Assembly: GCA_900074885.1 (NCBI GenBank)
Contig: FJUW01000031.1
Location: forward strand, 126,634 to 190,633
DNA from: Rhynchosporium graminicola
Taxonomy: Eukaryota; Ascomycota; Leotiomycetes; Helotiales; Ploettnerulaceae
Reading direction: 5' to 3'
DNA length: 64,000 bases
Position 1 is the stretch's first letter, and each line of letters opens with the position of its first letter. Made by a program: the position numbers and the translations under genes. Shown here piece by piece: positions 49,036-59,591 of this stretch. The notes beneath the pieces were generated by a model that was given only the letters and a program-made list of their open reading frames with translations, was not told where the DNA came from and did no database searches.

Positions 49036-49326
49036 ATATCTCTCCTCTTAAATACTTCTATCCTAGAAGTGAAAGCGTTAAAATGCTCTAGCTAGCGATA
49101 CTTTAGCGAGGCGCTAGCGAGGTATTCCTTTTAGGATTTACTTTTATTCTAATTCTTCTTTATTATTAGTAAGGCTAGAATACGGAGTATAGCGCTAGGT
49201 AACTCCTCTATATAACTCTTAACTTTCTCTCTTCTCTCCTTTCTTAAATAACTAATAATAATAATAGTAACTATATATAAGTTATAAATATAAAGTATTA
49301 AGTAGTACTAACTTAACTTTTTAGCT

Positions 49327-50215
49327 CTTAAGAAGAACTTTCGTAAGCGCGCTACTAGTAGTTCGCTTAAAGATACTCTTCCTTCTAGTAATACTTTTAC
49401 TCCTATTAATAAGGGAAAAACCGTAGTCGCTAGCGGGTTATCGACTAAGCGCTAGCGAGCCGAAGATAATAACGAGGATACTAAAGGCGAGCTGAGCTAA
49501 GATAGTAGCCCTTCTACTTATTACGATAAGACCTTTTATACTAGTCGAAAGAATACGCAGATAAAGTCGAAAGCTCGTGCTAAGGTAAATAAGGAGATAC
49601 TATATCCGGAGACTTACTTATAATACGCCGGCGAGTATACTTTATTCCTTAAGTTAAAGTATACTTTAGCTTCTAACTTTATTACTAGTAAGTATATAGA
49701 TTATATTAAGAAGGGTAAATCTTACGAGGATATGAATATAAAGTTCCTCTCTCTAGCGAATACTTAGCTAATAGCTAGCGAGATTCTAGCTATTCTGATA
49801 GGTATTCTTAGCTAATTATAAGATATAGCTTTAAAAGTAGTAATAGGCGAGAGTTCCGGAGAAGTATTAAAGATTACCTAGGTACGCTTTAATATAAAGA
49901 AGAAGTAAGCTAATTATACTTCTAAAGTTAGTAATACTATAGCTATTAAATCTCCTTAGAAGCTAGTTATTAATTCTAATACTAAGCTATCCTCTAGTAT
50001 TATATTAGCGATCTCTAAGGTATTTAGGTATATACTACGCTCTATAGCTAAAGTTATTACTACTATTAATATTATAAATACTACTCTTCTAAAGGAAATT
50101 CGTAGTCTCTATATAGTATAAATTACTCTCTCTAGCGAACTCTCTACTAATCTTTAGCGAAAGACTTCTGTACTATTTATACTAGATTCTTTCTATAGGT
50201 AGCTTTACTAGATAT
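49327..50215 (+). pseudogene. antisense reading frame of Gypsy B2, unknown product
   Basis: Plus-strand frame opposite to gag-pol, collinear with 39984-40872 of copy B1. It opens with KNFRKRATSSSLKDTLPSS, has a Tyr/Thr/Lys-rich middle (YDKTFYTSRKNT) and a Leu/Ile-rich second half with an IDYIKKGKSYEDMNIKFLSL segment. About 295 codons with stops only where RIP-type changes of Gln codons would put them. Confidence 0.5.
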
Positions 50216-53200
50216 ATAGCTAGAGGTTAATAGAAAGGAAGTCGCAGATAAGGATATAAATACTACTAATTAGGAGATTACTAAGTAAACTTTCTTTAGC
50301 GATATCTCAGAGTTTATCTAGCGAGAGCTAGTTTACTAGCGATCTATATAGATAATAAAATCTCTTTTTCCTCTTAGATCTCTACTAGATTTATAATTTC
50401 TAATATACTTTTAAAACTATAAAACCCTATAGGAAAAAACAGAAAAGTATATATCCTTTTATAAGTATTATTTTACTTTCGCTAGCGTTTCGCTAGTCTT
50501 TCTATAGCGTTTTGATTTTTTAAAGCTTTAATTTCTTTCTAAAGTCTTTAGAGGTTTTCTTTTAGCTCTTAAGAATTATAAGTAGAAGTAAACTCTTTTT
50601 ATCTTACTAGGAATTATTCTCTCCTTCTAACTACTTGCTAGTCTAGTAAGGACTCGACCTCCTATGATTCTTCGCTATTAATAAGGTTAGGTTAGATAAC
50701 CTCTGATAACTCGCCGGGCCTTTACTAGTATAGTTCTAATAGTAAGATATAGAAGATATTATATAGCTAACTATACTTAGTAAGTAAATCTAATCGATAT
50801 ACTTATTTTCTAATTCTTTCGCTGATCTTAAATAGCCCTAGAAATTAGTAGTCTAGCTTCTTACTCGATCGAATAGTTTTAATATTCTTTACTAAGAGTA
50901 GGACTTATTAATCTATTTTGAATTTAACTAGTCGATAGTTCTTATTATACTACTTCGCTTAGGTTTCTTTAGTTCTTCGCTAGCTATTCTCTAGCTCTTA
51001 GCGTTTCTTAACTACTTCTTCTACTCTTTCTTTAGTAATAAGTATCTCCCTTTTTATAGGATTATCCTCGATACCTTAGCGATTATCTAGCGTAATTCTA
51101 TACTTAGTCTTATTTAGACTTATTCTAATAGCTTTATAATATATATTTATATACGCGAACTTCGCTATAGGTAATAAGTCTACTTAATTATCTTAAAGAT
51201 AGTATATGAAATACTATAGCTATATTTCTATAGCTTAGTTTTATTATTCCGTTTACTTATTAGTTTATAAGTAAAACGCTATCGAAAGACCTCTTATTAT
51301 TCGGAGGTAGAAGTATATCTCTTACTAGAACTTAGAAGTGAAAATAGAACTTCTATTAGTAATAATAACTGCAGGTAATCCGTAGTCCTTAAACTAATAG
51401 TAAATAAATAGCAAAGCTAAGCTTAGAATATTAATTATCTTTAAGTAAGGAATATACTCTATATCTTTAGTATATCTATAAATAATTACTAGTAAACTAT
51501 TAGAGATTCTTCTTATAGAGCTCCATTTATAAGGTAGTAGATATATAATAAAGTCTATAGTTATAGACTTAAACGGCTTACTTAGCTAGCTAAGCGCTTA
51601 TATCTAACAAGCTATATTTATTCTTCTTACTTTTATCCTTTAATAAATATCATAACTTTTAATATATTCTTTAATATCTAGCTTTATCTTCTACTAATAG
51701 TACTTTCGCTAGATAAGCTTTAGCGTCTTATCTTAACTAAAATAGCTTATAATTAGATTATTATAATATATCTTTATAATTTCAGTATAGATAGCTTCGT
51801 CTAGCGGAAAATAAGCATTTCGCAAGTATCTAAGTAATCCTTCGCTATCGATACTCTAATCTATATCCCTAGTTTTCTATAATCTAGCTAACTTCTTAAT
51901 AGTAAAGGCGTCCCTTTTCTATAGCTTTATAAGCGTTAAAAGAAGTGAGTTCGACTTAGGGTTTACTATTTCGATTCTTATAATACTCGCTATAAAGAAC
52001 TATAGTATAGTATATCTATAGTTATACTAGCTAGCGCCCGGCTTCTCGCTAGCGCCTCTTAAGAGGGTATCTAGACCTCTAAATAAGTTCTATAAACTAT
52101 TAAGCTTTATAAGTATATATCGCTAGTTAAGTATAGAGGTTATATCTATAGCCTCGATCGATATTCCTTTTAAATAAATATTATTAGTAGGTTATAGAAT
52201 CTGAGTTAACTAGTATAATATACTATTATTCGGACGCTAGTTACTCTCTATCGTATCGCTAGCTTTACTAAGTATATAGATTAACTTGTTTTTAATTATA
52301 TTTCGTAACTTATTTTATAAAGTAGAGAGTATAATATTTTTCTTATCTTTCGCTAGCTTATAATTAGGCCTTCTTAATAGTCTATCAGTAGGATTATTTT
52401 TCCTTTATTTATAACTTAATATAAAGTTATACTTAGATAGCTCTAGAGCTTATCTAGCTTATTACTAGCTTAATACTATTATAGTTATAAAGTGATAGAG
52501 GTTACTATAATCTATTAATACCTTAACTAAGGCTATATTACTTTTAAGGTAATACCTCTAGTATATAAAACACTTAATAATTATAAGGAGTTCTTAGTTA
52601 TATACTTTATAATTCAACTTAGTAAGTTCTAGCTTTTTACTAAAGAACGCGATAGAGTACTAGATAGCCTTTTCCTTTTCTTTCGCTAGCTACTCTCTAA
52701 GCTAAGAGAGAATTCCCGCGATAGTAAACCTAGAAGCGTTAGTCTCTAGCTTTCTCGGCTTTAGTAGATCGAAGTGCATAAGAAAAAGTACTATAGTAAA
52801 CGTATCTTTTAATATATTAAAAGCTTCCTTTTCTATAGTACTCTATTTAAAAGTAAGGGCAAGTTACTCTTTCTTCTTACTTCCTATTAAACTTATTAAA
52901 AGTTAGGTAATCGCTAAGAACCTTATAATAAATCGCTAGTAGAAGTTTATAAAACTAATAAAGACTTATATATCTCTAATACTTTTAAGCTCTAGCTATT
53001 CCCTAATAATATCTATCTAGCTTATATCTATTAAAATACTAGCTAAGGAGATAATATATCTTAGAAACTCTATACTTTTAGTATTAAAAGAGTATTTTAA
53101 TAACTTAATAAAGAGGTTTATATATTAAAGTCTCTCTTATACTTAGCGGATATATTATTTATATTATAATAAGTTAGTAGAATAGATTAGGATATTATTA

Positions 53201-54942
53201 AGATATATAATATAAGTAATATCGACGAGACCCGCTAGCGTATCGTTAATAAATACCTAGAAGGTCGCTAGTGCGTTTAATAGTCTAAATAGTATAACTT
53301 AATACTTATAATACTTATATTAGATACGAAATATAGTCTTCTATTTATTACTTTAGCGAATTCGAATATAATAGTAGGCGTTTTATAAGTCTAGTTTAGT
53401 AAATACTCTAGTATCCTAGAGCTTATCTAGCGTTTCGCTAATTAATAGTAAAGAGTACTAATCCTTAATTATAATTTTATTTAGAGCTTAGTAATCGATA
53501 TTTAATCGAAGGCTACTATCTTTCTTAAGTATAAAAAGAATAAGTATACCTATAGGACTCTTACTCTTCTTTATCTAACTCTTTATCTCTAATAAGTCGA
53601 GGTATTCCTAGAGAACTTTTAGTTCTTTCTCAGAGAGATTATAAATTAGAGAATAAAGTATCTTTAATCCTAGTTCTAACTCGATAGCGTATTAATAGCT
53701 CTCTAATAAGGGTAGCTCGCTTCCTTTCTCCTTAGAGAATACGTCCTTAAAGTTACTATATATAGAGGGAATAATAAGCGTATCGCTAGTATCTATCTAG
53801 TATATTATACGTAAGTTAGATATTATAGTATATACAGGAGATTTCTATTCGTTAATAAGAGTTATAAAAGCTCGAGGTGCTATAATATTAAAGCTATTAG
53901 AGTTTTTTAAATTATAAGAGAACTTCTACTACTTATTCTTAAAGCTTATCTAAGGATCTATATCCTCTAACTATAGTTACTCTAATATCAGGTCTATACC
54001 TAGTATATTAATAACTCTTAGCTGAAGAGTATTAACTCTAGTCTATCTAATCGAATTAGCTATCTCTACTTAAGCGACTATAGTACTAAAGATAACGCTT
54101 TTATTCTATAAAAGTATCTAGAAAGTCCTTAGTCTTTCACTAGTAAGTTTAAGCTTATATTCTTTAGTAACTAGTCTTAATATAAAGTTATCTTCTACTT
54201 TACTATTAATAAAAGTAATTATTAATTTCTACTTACTTTAAGATAGAATCTTTATTTAGATTTCTATCTTATTATCTAGTAAACCCGGTCTAGATATAGA
54301 AAATACTATAAGTTATAACTTTCCTTAGCGTTTATCTTTAGTATTATTAGTATTTAATTTTAGATAGTTCAGAGAGATATATCTATATTTATTATAAGAG
54401 TAATACTAAACTTTAGAGATATCTTATCTTATTAGCTAATCTCTAATAAGTATACTATTTAGATCTTTCCTCTCTTCTTATCTTTATTAGCTCTTATCTT
54501 ATCGATCGTTAGTTCTTCGCTAGTACTTTTATAAGTTATTCTTTTTCGCGTTTAACTTCTTATATTTCTACTCTTTAGGTTCCTTTTATCTTTTATTACT
54601 ATTAGTACCTCTAGATAAAGTATAAGTCTCTTAAAAAGTAATAATAGAAATAACTTAGTCTTAGGTCTAAAGTCTATTAGCTTAGCTATTCTTAACGATT
54701 TTCTAGCGAATCTCTAAGCAGATCTTATTAAATAAGATATTTTATAATTAGCGCTTAATAAAGAGTTTAAGTTATTCCTCTTTTTCTTTAAAGTAATTTA
54801 TAAACTTCTTAATTAGTTAACCTAGCCTTTAGCTAGCGTTCTCGTGGGCCTATAAGTTAGCTACTCTTCGTAAGATAGAGAGTAGCTAGAGATTCGCTAG
54901 GAACTCTTTATAACTTTCTTAAGTTATCTTATAAAGAGTATC

Positions 54943-55144
54943 TATAACGACATAAGACTTAAGGCGGTATATAAGTAAGAATAAATAAGTAGGGAGGCTA
55001 AGAGCGATCTTATATAGTCTGATATAAAGGAAACAGAAAGATATAGAGCTCTAAAGGAGTCTGCACCTTCTATATATACAAGGAGGGTATGCCTAAGGCA
55101 CCGATACTGGCCCGTATCTGCCACGTATACCATGCGCTGTCACA
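54943..55144 (-). repeat. LTR of element C (left)
   Basis: 202 bp ending GCGCTGTCACA. Confidence 0.9.
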
Positions 55145-55774
55145 CGAAAGTCGAAATCGAATTCTGAAGAAGCCGAAAGATCAAGGAGAGTCAGATATCT
55201 TCGTTAAGTAGATATAGAAAGTATTAAATTAAAGGTTCTAGTAGAGGGAGGTCGATTCTACTGAGGGGGATAAATTATACCGGAGTATAAGGATTACGAG
55301 TCGAATTCCGATAATTTCCGCTAGGGTAATAAGCTATTTCGTCCTAGCCTAAAAGTAAGGTTTTTCGCTATTAGAGCTACTTTCGGAAGGTTAAAGTCAG
55401 GTAAGGGGATAATAAATATTAAGGCCTATAGGGAAGTTTCCACCTAAAATTCGTCCGCTGTTTTACTTTATACGCACGAAGGAACGAGTTTCGAAGTATC
55501 CGAGAGTGATTTCGTAGTAATACTAGTACTTCTAAGGCTGAATTATATTCAAATTCCTAGCTATCCGAGAGATCTCTGGAATCTCGGCTCTTTTGAAAAC
55601 CTAACTATCGAATTCGTAATTAATAGTACTAATTATTTCCGTATAATTCCGAAAATCTAAGGTAAGTAGAGATAACTCAGCGAAGAGCTCCTTAGTAGTC
55701 GTACGTGCGAATCGAGTTTTCTAAGTAAGATATTATTTAATACTATCCCTAGCGGTCTTGATCTTTCTATTTAA

Positions 55775-55976
55775 TATAACGATATAAGACTTAAGATAGT
55801 ATATAAGTAAGAATAAACAAGTAGGGAGGCTAAGAGCGATCTTATATAATCTAGTACGAAGGAAACAGAAAGATATAGAGCTCTAAAGGAGTCTGCACCT
55901 TCTATATATATAAGGAGGGTATGCCTAAGGCACCGATACTGGCCCGTATCTGCCACGTATACTATGCGCTGTCACA
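55775..55976 (-). repeat. LTR of element C (right)
   Basis: 202 bp, nearly identical to the left one; differences are mainly C/T and G/A. Confidence 0.9.
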
Positions 55977-56555
55977 GTATCTAGAGTATACTTCCTAAAC
56001 TTTTCTTAAGCGTTCGCTAGTTCCTTATAGAGTAGTATTACTACTTATTTAATCTTAACAAGATCAGTTAGGTACTCTTTAGTATCGTAATCGAAGACTC
56101 GGTTATAAGCCTATAAGTACTTAGTAAGCTCTCTTTAGCTCTTACTCTTATATTCCGATAGAATTATATATTTACTTTTATCCTAGCGAGGAATTAGTAA
56201 TTCTTTAAGAGCTACTAATCGACTAGTATCTCTCTCTATACTTAAGGTAAGGTCTTCGGATATATAAGCTTAGTAGAGTCGTACTCTTATAGTAGCTTCC
56301 GGAGAGTATTAAGTAAGGTCTTCGCTGAATATTCGTTAGTACTTAACTATAAGGTTATCTAGGATATTATTCTGTTTCTTTAGCGATCGGAGTTTCTCTT
56401 ATAGAACTAAAAGGTCGTTTATTAGTATATCGCCGGGTATTATCTAAGCCCTAATAGAGTTATCTTAAAGTATAAGTCGAGTTAATATAGTAGAGGATTC
56501 TCCGCTTTAAGCTATTATAATTATTTAAGCTAATATTAAGTAAAAGCAATTAGAA

Positions 56556-56737
56556 TATAATAATTACTTAGTACGCTAAAGTAAATAGATATAATAGAAT
56601 AATAGAATAGTCACTAGAGGTTCGCTAGTAATAATCTAGTTAATATAGAAACTAATTACTAAGGAGAGAAGGTTCTTCCTTCCTCTCTAATTCTGAAATA
56701 TAGAAGTAGGAGGCACTAGACGCACAGACCTATTACA
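56556..56737 (-). repeat. 5' LTR of Gypsy B2
   Basis: 182 bp; ends CACAGACCTATTACA next to the TATAG duplication, preserving the CA end. Confidence 0.92.
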
Positions 56738-56742
56738 TATAG

Positions 56743-57520
56743 TAGGAGATATTTAAGCTAAAGACCGAAGATAGCGCATAAGATAGCGACTTTAGGAGCT
56801 CTATAGATAGAGGCGTTATCTGTAATAATAACTCTGATTCTAAGCTTAATATACTCCGGTAAGATACTCTTTTTAAGCTATTCAGTGAAGATCTCTATAG
56901 TAATAGAGCCTTAGAAGATTAAAAGCTAATAATACCCCCTTATAGAGTATACCGATAATATTAACTACCTTATCGACCTTTTTAGAACCCTCGATACCTC
57001 TACTAGAGCTCCTCTTAGAGCTTAACCTCTCCTTCTTTCTGCTATACGTTCGTTATAAGCAGATTTATCGATAAAGTAAAAGTAGTGAGAATTCCAGAAT
57101 ACTATCTTACGTCTCTAAGTAGCGATTAATTCGTCGTTTCGTTAGGCCGCAGATACTAAGAGTACCTTCTTAGTATATTTGATTCGTTTAAGAGCTTTAG
57201 AGACTTGATTAATCGATATATCGATATCGTAAGCTTCGTAAAGGTAGGTAGTAATCTCATCTAAGTACAGATCTGGATCTCTCTCTAATAGAGCTATGAT
57301 ATATAGCTCTATATTATTAGTTATTACTAGCTGAGGACCTCTCCGGCGTCGATTTAGAGCCTTATCTTATTAGATTCGACGATTACGCTAGCAAATTATC
57401 TTATATATTATTCTATACTCTCTTACTAAGGCGCGCAGATCAAGATTCTCTCCTGAATATAGTACTTGATCGATTTAGTGTGTTTTCCATGCTAGCAGAT
57501 TGGGAGCTATGATATTAACG
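56743..57520 (-). pseudogene. Tc1-type transposase of E, N-terminal and central part
   Basis: On the minus strand, an IELYIIALLERDPDLYLDE segment (about 57275-57330) and EAYDIDISINQVSKALKRIK (about 57180-57240) match the helix-turn-helix part of DDE_3 transposases. A KKVLLVSAA*RNDELIA block and then a VFWN..FYFIDKSAYNERT stretch follow; the D in FIDKSA is the first catalytic Asp. Frames are RIP-damaged and the start is not clear, but it should lie close to the right inverted repeat. Confidence 0.75.
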
Positions 57521-57525
57521 TTATA

Positions 57526-57722
57526 GTAGACTCAATATATACTCTATAGATTAAGAGCCTTAAAAAGACGTAGTTTGGAGGCAAATCGATATAGTAATTA
57601 TGGAGCTTTAGTAGTTTCTAGTTCTGATAATTATAGTATATTAATATTTGGTGGGGTTCACACTAAAAGGCGGTATACTAGCGTTATTTACTGAAGAATC
57701 ACGCTAAACCGAAAAATCACTG
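57526..57722 (-). repeat. right terminal inverted repeat of element E
   Basis: About 197 bp, inverted relative to 46650-46847, ending CACTG next to TA (57723-57724). Confidence 0.85.
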
Positions 57723-57724
57723 TA

Positions 57725-59591
57725 TTCTTCGCTATGAAGTCAAACGCAAGAATTAGAACCACCTGTTAATAGTACAGTCATTGAATTTGATCAAACGTAC
57801 CCTTAACTAACGGTTAGGTCAAGCAGTTCTTCGTAAACTGACCCACCTGTTGAAAGCGATGGTGTAAACAAACAAACAAAAAGAAAGCTACCTCCCTCGT
57901 GATTTACTCATCTACCTACAGAGTACTTGAAGCCGGGCCGGCGATGATAGTACGTACTAGATCGGGGCCGCGATGAAAATCGAGACCGAGAAACCCGTAT
58001 CTACACTGACCTCTACAAGTATAAATATACCTTAATAGGCAAGCGCAGGAGCAAAGAAATGATCCGGGGATGATTTCCTGAGGATTCATCTGGAGCACTG
58101 TCTGCATAAGGAAGAGGGAATCACTTTGACACTTCCCCTTCAAGGAAGACTGACTATTCACGATCAAAATCATCCTTCTGTAAACTAGGAACGGTGCCGA
58201 ATAGCAGATACGAGGGCAAGGTTTCAATTATATATCCCACCATTCTCTCCCCCCCTCAACCCCTCCCTAAACTACCCTACAATATATTCACTCTCAGCTA
58301 TACCTAGGTAGAGTATACACATTCATATTCACTCAACTTCAACCCTCAACCGGATCTCATCTCTTTCAAAGTATTCCTGTCGTACCAAGTCGAAATAAAG
58401 CTCACATAGTAACTTACAATACTGTAAAATCGATACCGAGGTTCCGAACCACAACTAAGTATTTTCCACACACACACACACACACTCAAAAGTACAAGTA
58501 ATCCCCATTACGAAAGGGGCACAAGGAGACTGACTGACTTTTCTCTTTCTCCCCTCTATCACTATCACTATAGTACCATCCGAAAAACCGGGACCTTGAC
58601 AATTCCCTCTTTTTCAAACCCAGTGCTGTAGTCACCTATCCATCCATCCATCCCATCCACTTACCACTCATTCATTCCCTTGCCCCTTTCTCCCTCCCTG
58701 CCTTCACATCCAAACCCTCTCCCTCCCTCCCTTCCTTCCTTACTTACCCTCTGAAAAAATAATAATAAGAATACCCAACCCAGCCCAACCCAACCCAGCC
58801 CAGCCCAGCCCAGCCCAGCCCAAAATGTACCTACCTAAATACGTAACCAACCAACCAACCAACCAGCTGAGTTTTACCCCCCACCCCTAACCCCTTCCCT
58901 CCTTCGGGCAGAAAAATGTATCTACCATCCTTTCCCCTCCTCTATCCTCCTCTATCCTCCTCTGCCCTACCATATCATCCCCTACCCTCCCTCCCTATTT
59001 ATCACATCACTCCCAACCAACAACTCGCAGCTCATCACCAACACTAACAATAGCAACAACAATGACAACAACAAGAAAGGGAAAAGCCATTTCATCATGA
59101 ACATTAGTGGATCAATGAATGAATGAACGAATACATGAGATGCTTCTCTCCTTCAACAGACACCACATACAATCACCAAGCAATCTCACAAGCCGCAGTT
59201 CCATTCAGTCCAGTCAGTCACTCGTTACCAATAAGGCGAGGCGATTATAATATACCTCTCTCAGGTTATTCTGCTTCTCTCAAAAAAAAAACTACATACT
59301 ATACTATCTACGCCAGCAGTTTGGGTGGTATTGAACAGTAAACAATATAAAATATCCTTCTCTCTCATCTTCATTTTTTCATCGCCTCTCATACAGCAAC
59401 TATCAATAGATATAAAACGTCTCAAGTAAAAAGTGAAATACAATGCAATGGAAGCATATAGTGGTACGAGTAGCACACGCGCAGAAAGAAATCCTCCTAT
59501 AACGCCACGTCCAAAGGCTTACATAAAAAACTGGGGGCAAAGAATCTCAGATCAACAATTTTCAAGAATTCCTCTTCACCCTTTGAGGCAG
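57725..59591. other. intergenic region, low-complexity
   Basis: About 1.9 kb without a gene. It is packed with simple repeats: AAAC/CAAA at 57870-57885, CA repeats at 58467-58485, CATC at 58640-58660, CCTT/CCCT near 58720-58740, and AGCCC units at 58793-58825. The stretch 57725-57900 is the outer flank of element E. The frame at 57916-58227 (minus) has no recognisable features. The right end is the 3' UTR of the DENN gene. Confidence 0.45.

Larger units (their letters stand above)
54943..55976 (-). mobile_element. short LTR element C (non-autonomous, TRIM-like)
   Basis: 1,034 bp with 202-bp LTRs (54943-55144 and 55775-55976); target duplication GTATC on both sides (54938-54942 and 55977-55981). 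The 630-bp interior has no sizeable coding sequence. The first 95 bp or so of each LTR match Gypsy A's LTR start (TATAACGA..AAGCGATCTTATATAGTCT-like), and the interior next to the right LTR shares ATCCGAGAGATCTCT and TATTTAATATAACGA with A, so it probably used A's machinery. Same orientation as A by this homology. Confidence 0.85.
50479..56538 (-). pseudogene. gag-pol polyprotein of Gypsy B2, RIP-inactivated
   Basis: The mirror image of copy B1: reverse transcriptase near 53.2 kb, integrase near 51.2-51.7 kb and chromodomain near 50.6 kb on the minus strand. Gag is split by element C at 54943. Stops throughout. Confidence 0.85.
48854..56737 (-). mobile_element. chromodomain Gypsy retrotransposon, family B, copy 2
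   Basis: LTRs at 48854-49035 and 56556-56737 (182 bp each); target duplication TATAG on both sides (48849-48853 and 56738-56742). Same family as the copy at 34501-41345 but inverted; the left LTR keeps the TGTAATAATCAC end that RIP destroyed elsewhere. It holds element C (54943-55976). Without C it is about 6.85 kb, equal to copy 1. Confidence 0.93.
46650..57722 (-). mobile_element. Tc1/IS630-type DNA transposon E with a second gene, split by Gypsy B2
   Basis: Inverted repeats of about 198 bp (46650-46847 and about 57526-57722) begin CAGTGATT and are flanked by TA on both sides (46648-46649 and 57723-57724). The full span is 11,073 bp; without B2 it is about 3.2 kb. The minus strand encodes a DDE_3-like transposase (right end inward, then continued left of B2), and the plus strand encodes an accessory protein from the left end. 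The two genes converge near 48.6 kb. Confidence 0.88.

Noticed and set aside
54942..55133. Minus-strand frame of about 60 codons, repeated at 55771-55956
   Set aside because: Both are the LTRs of element C; the similarity is due to the repeat, not a gene family.
46650..57722. Element E as an hAT transposon because of CAGTG ends
   Set aside because: hAT makes 8-bp duplications; the flanks match only as TA, and the encoded transposase fits the DDE_3/Tc1 type.
57916..58227. Minus-strand frame of 103 codons
   Set aside because: No recognisable motif and no supporting neighbours; probably chance.
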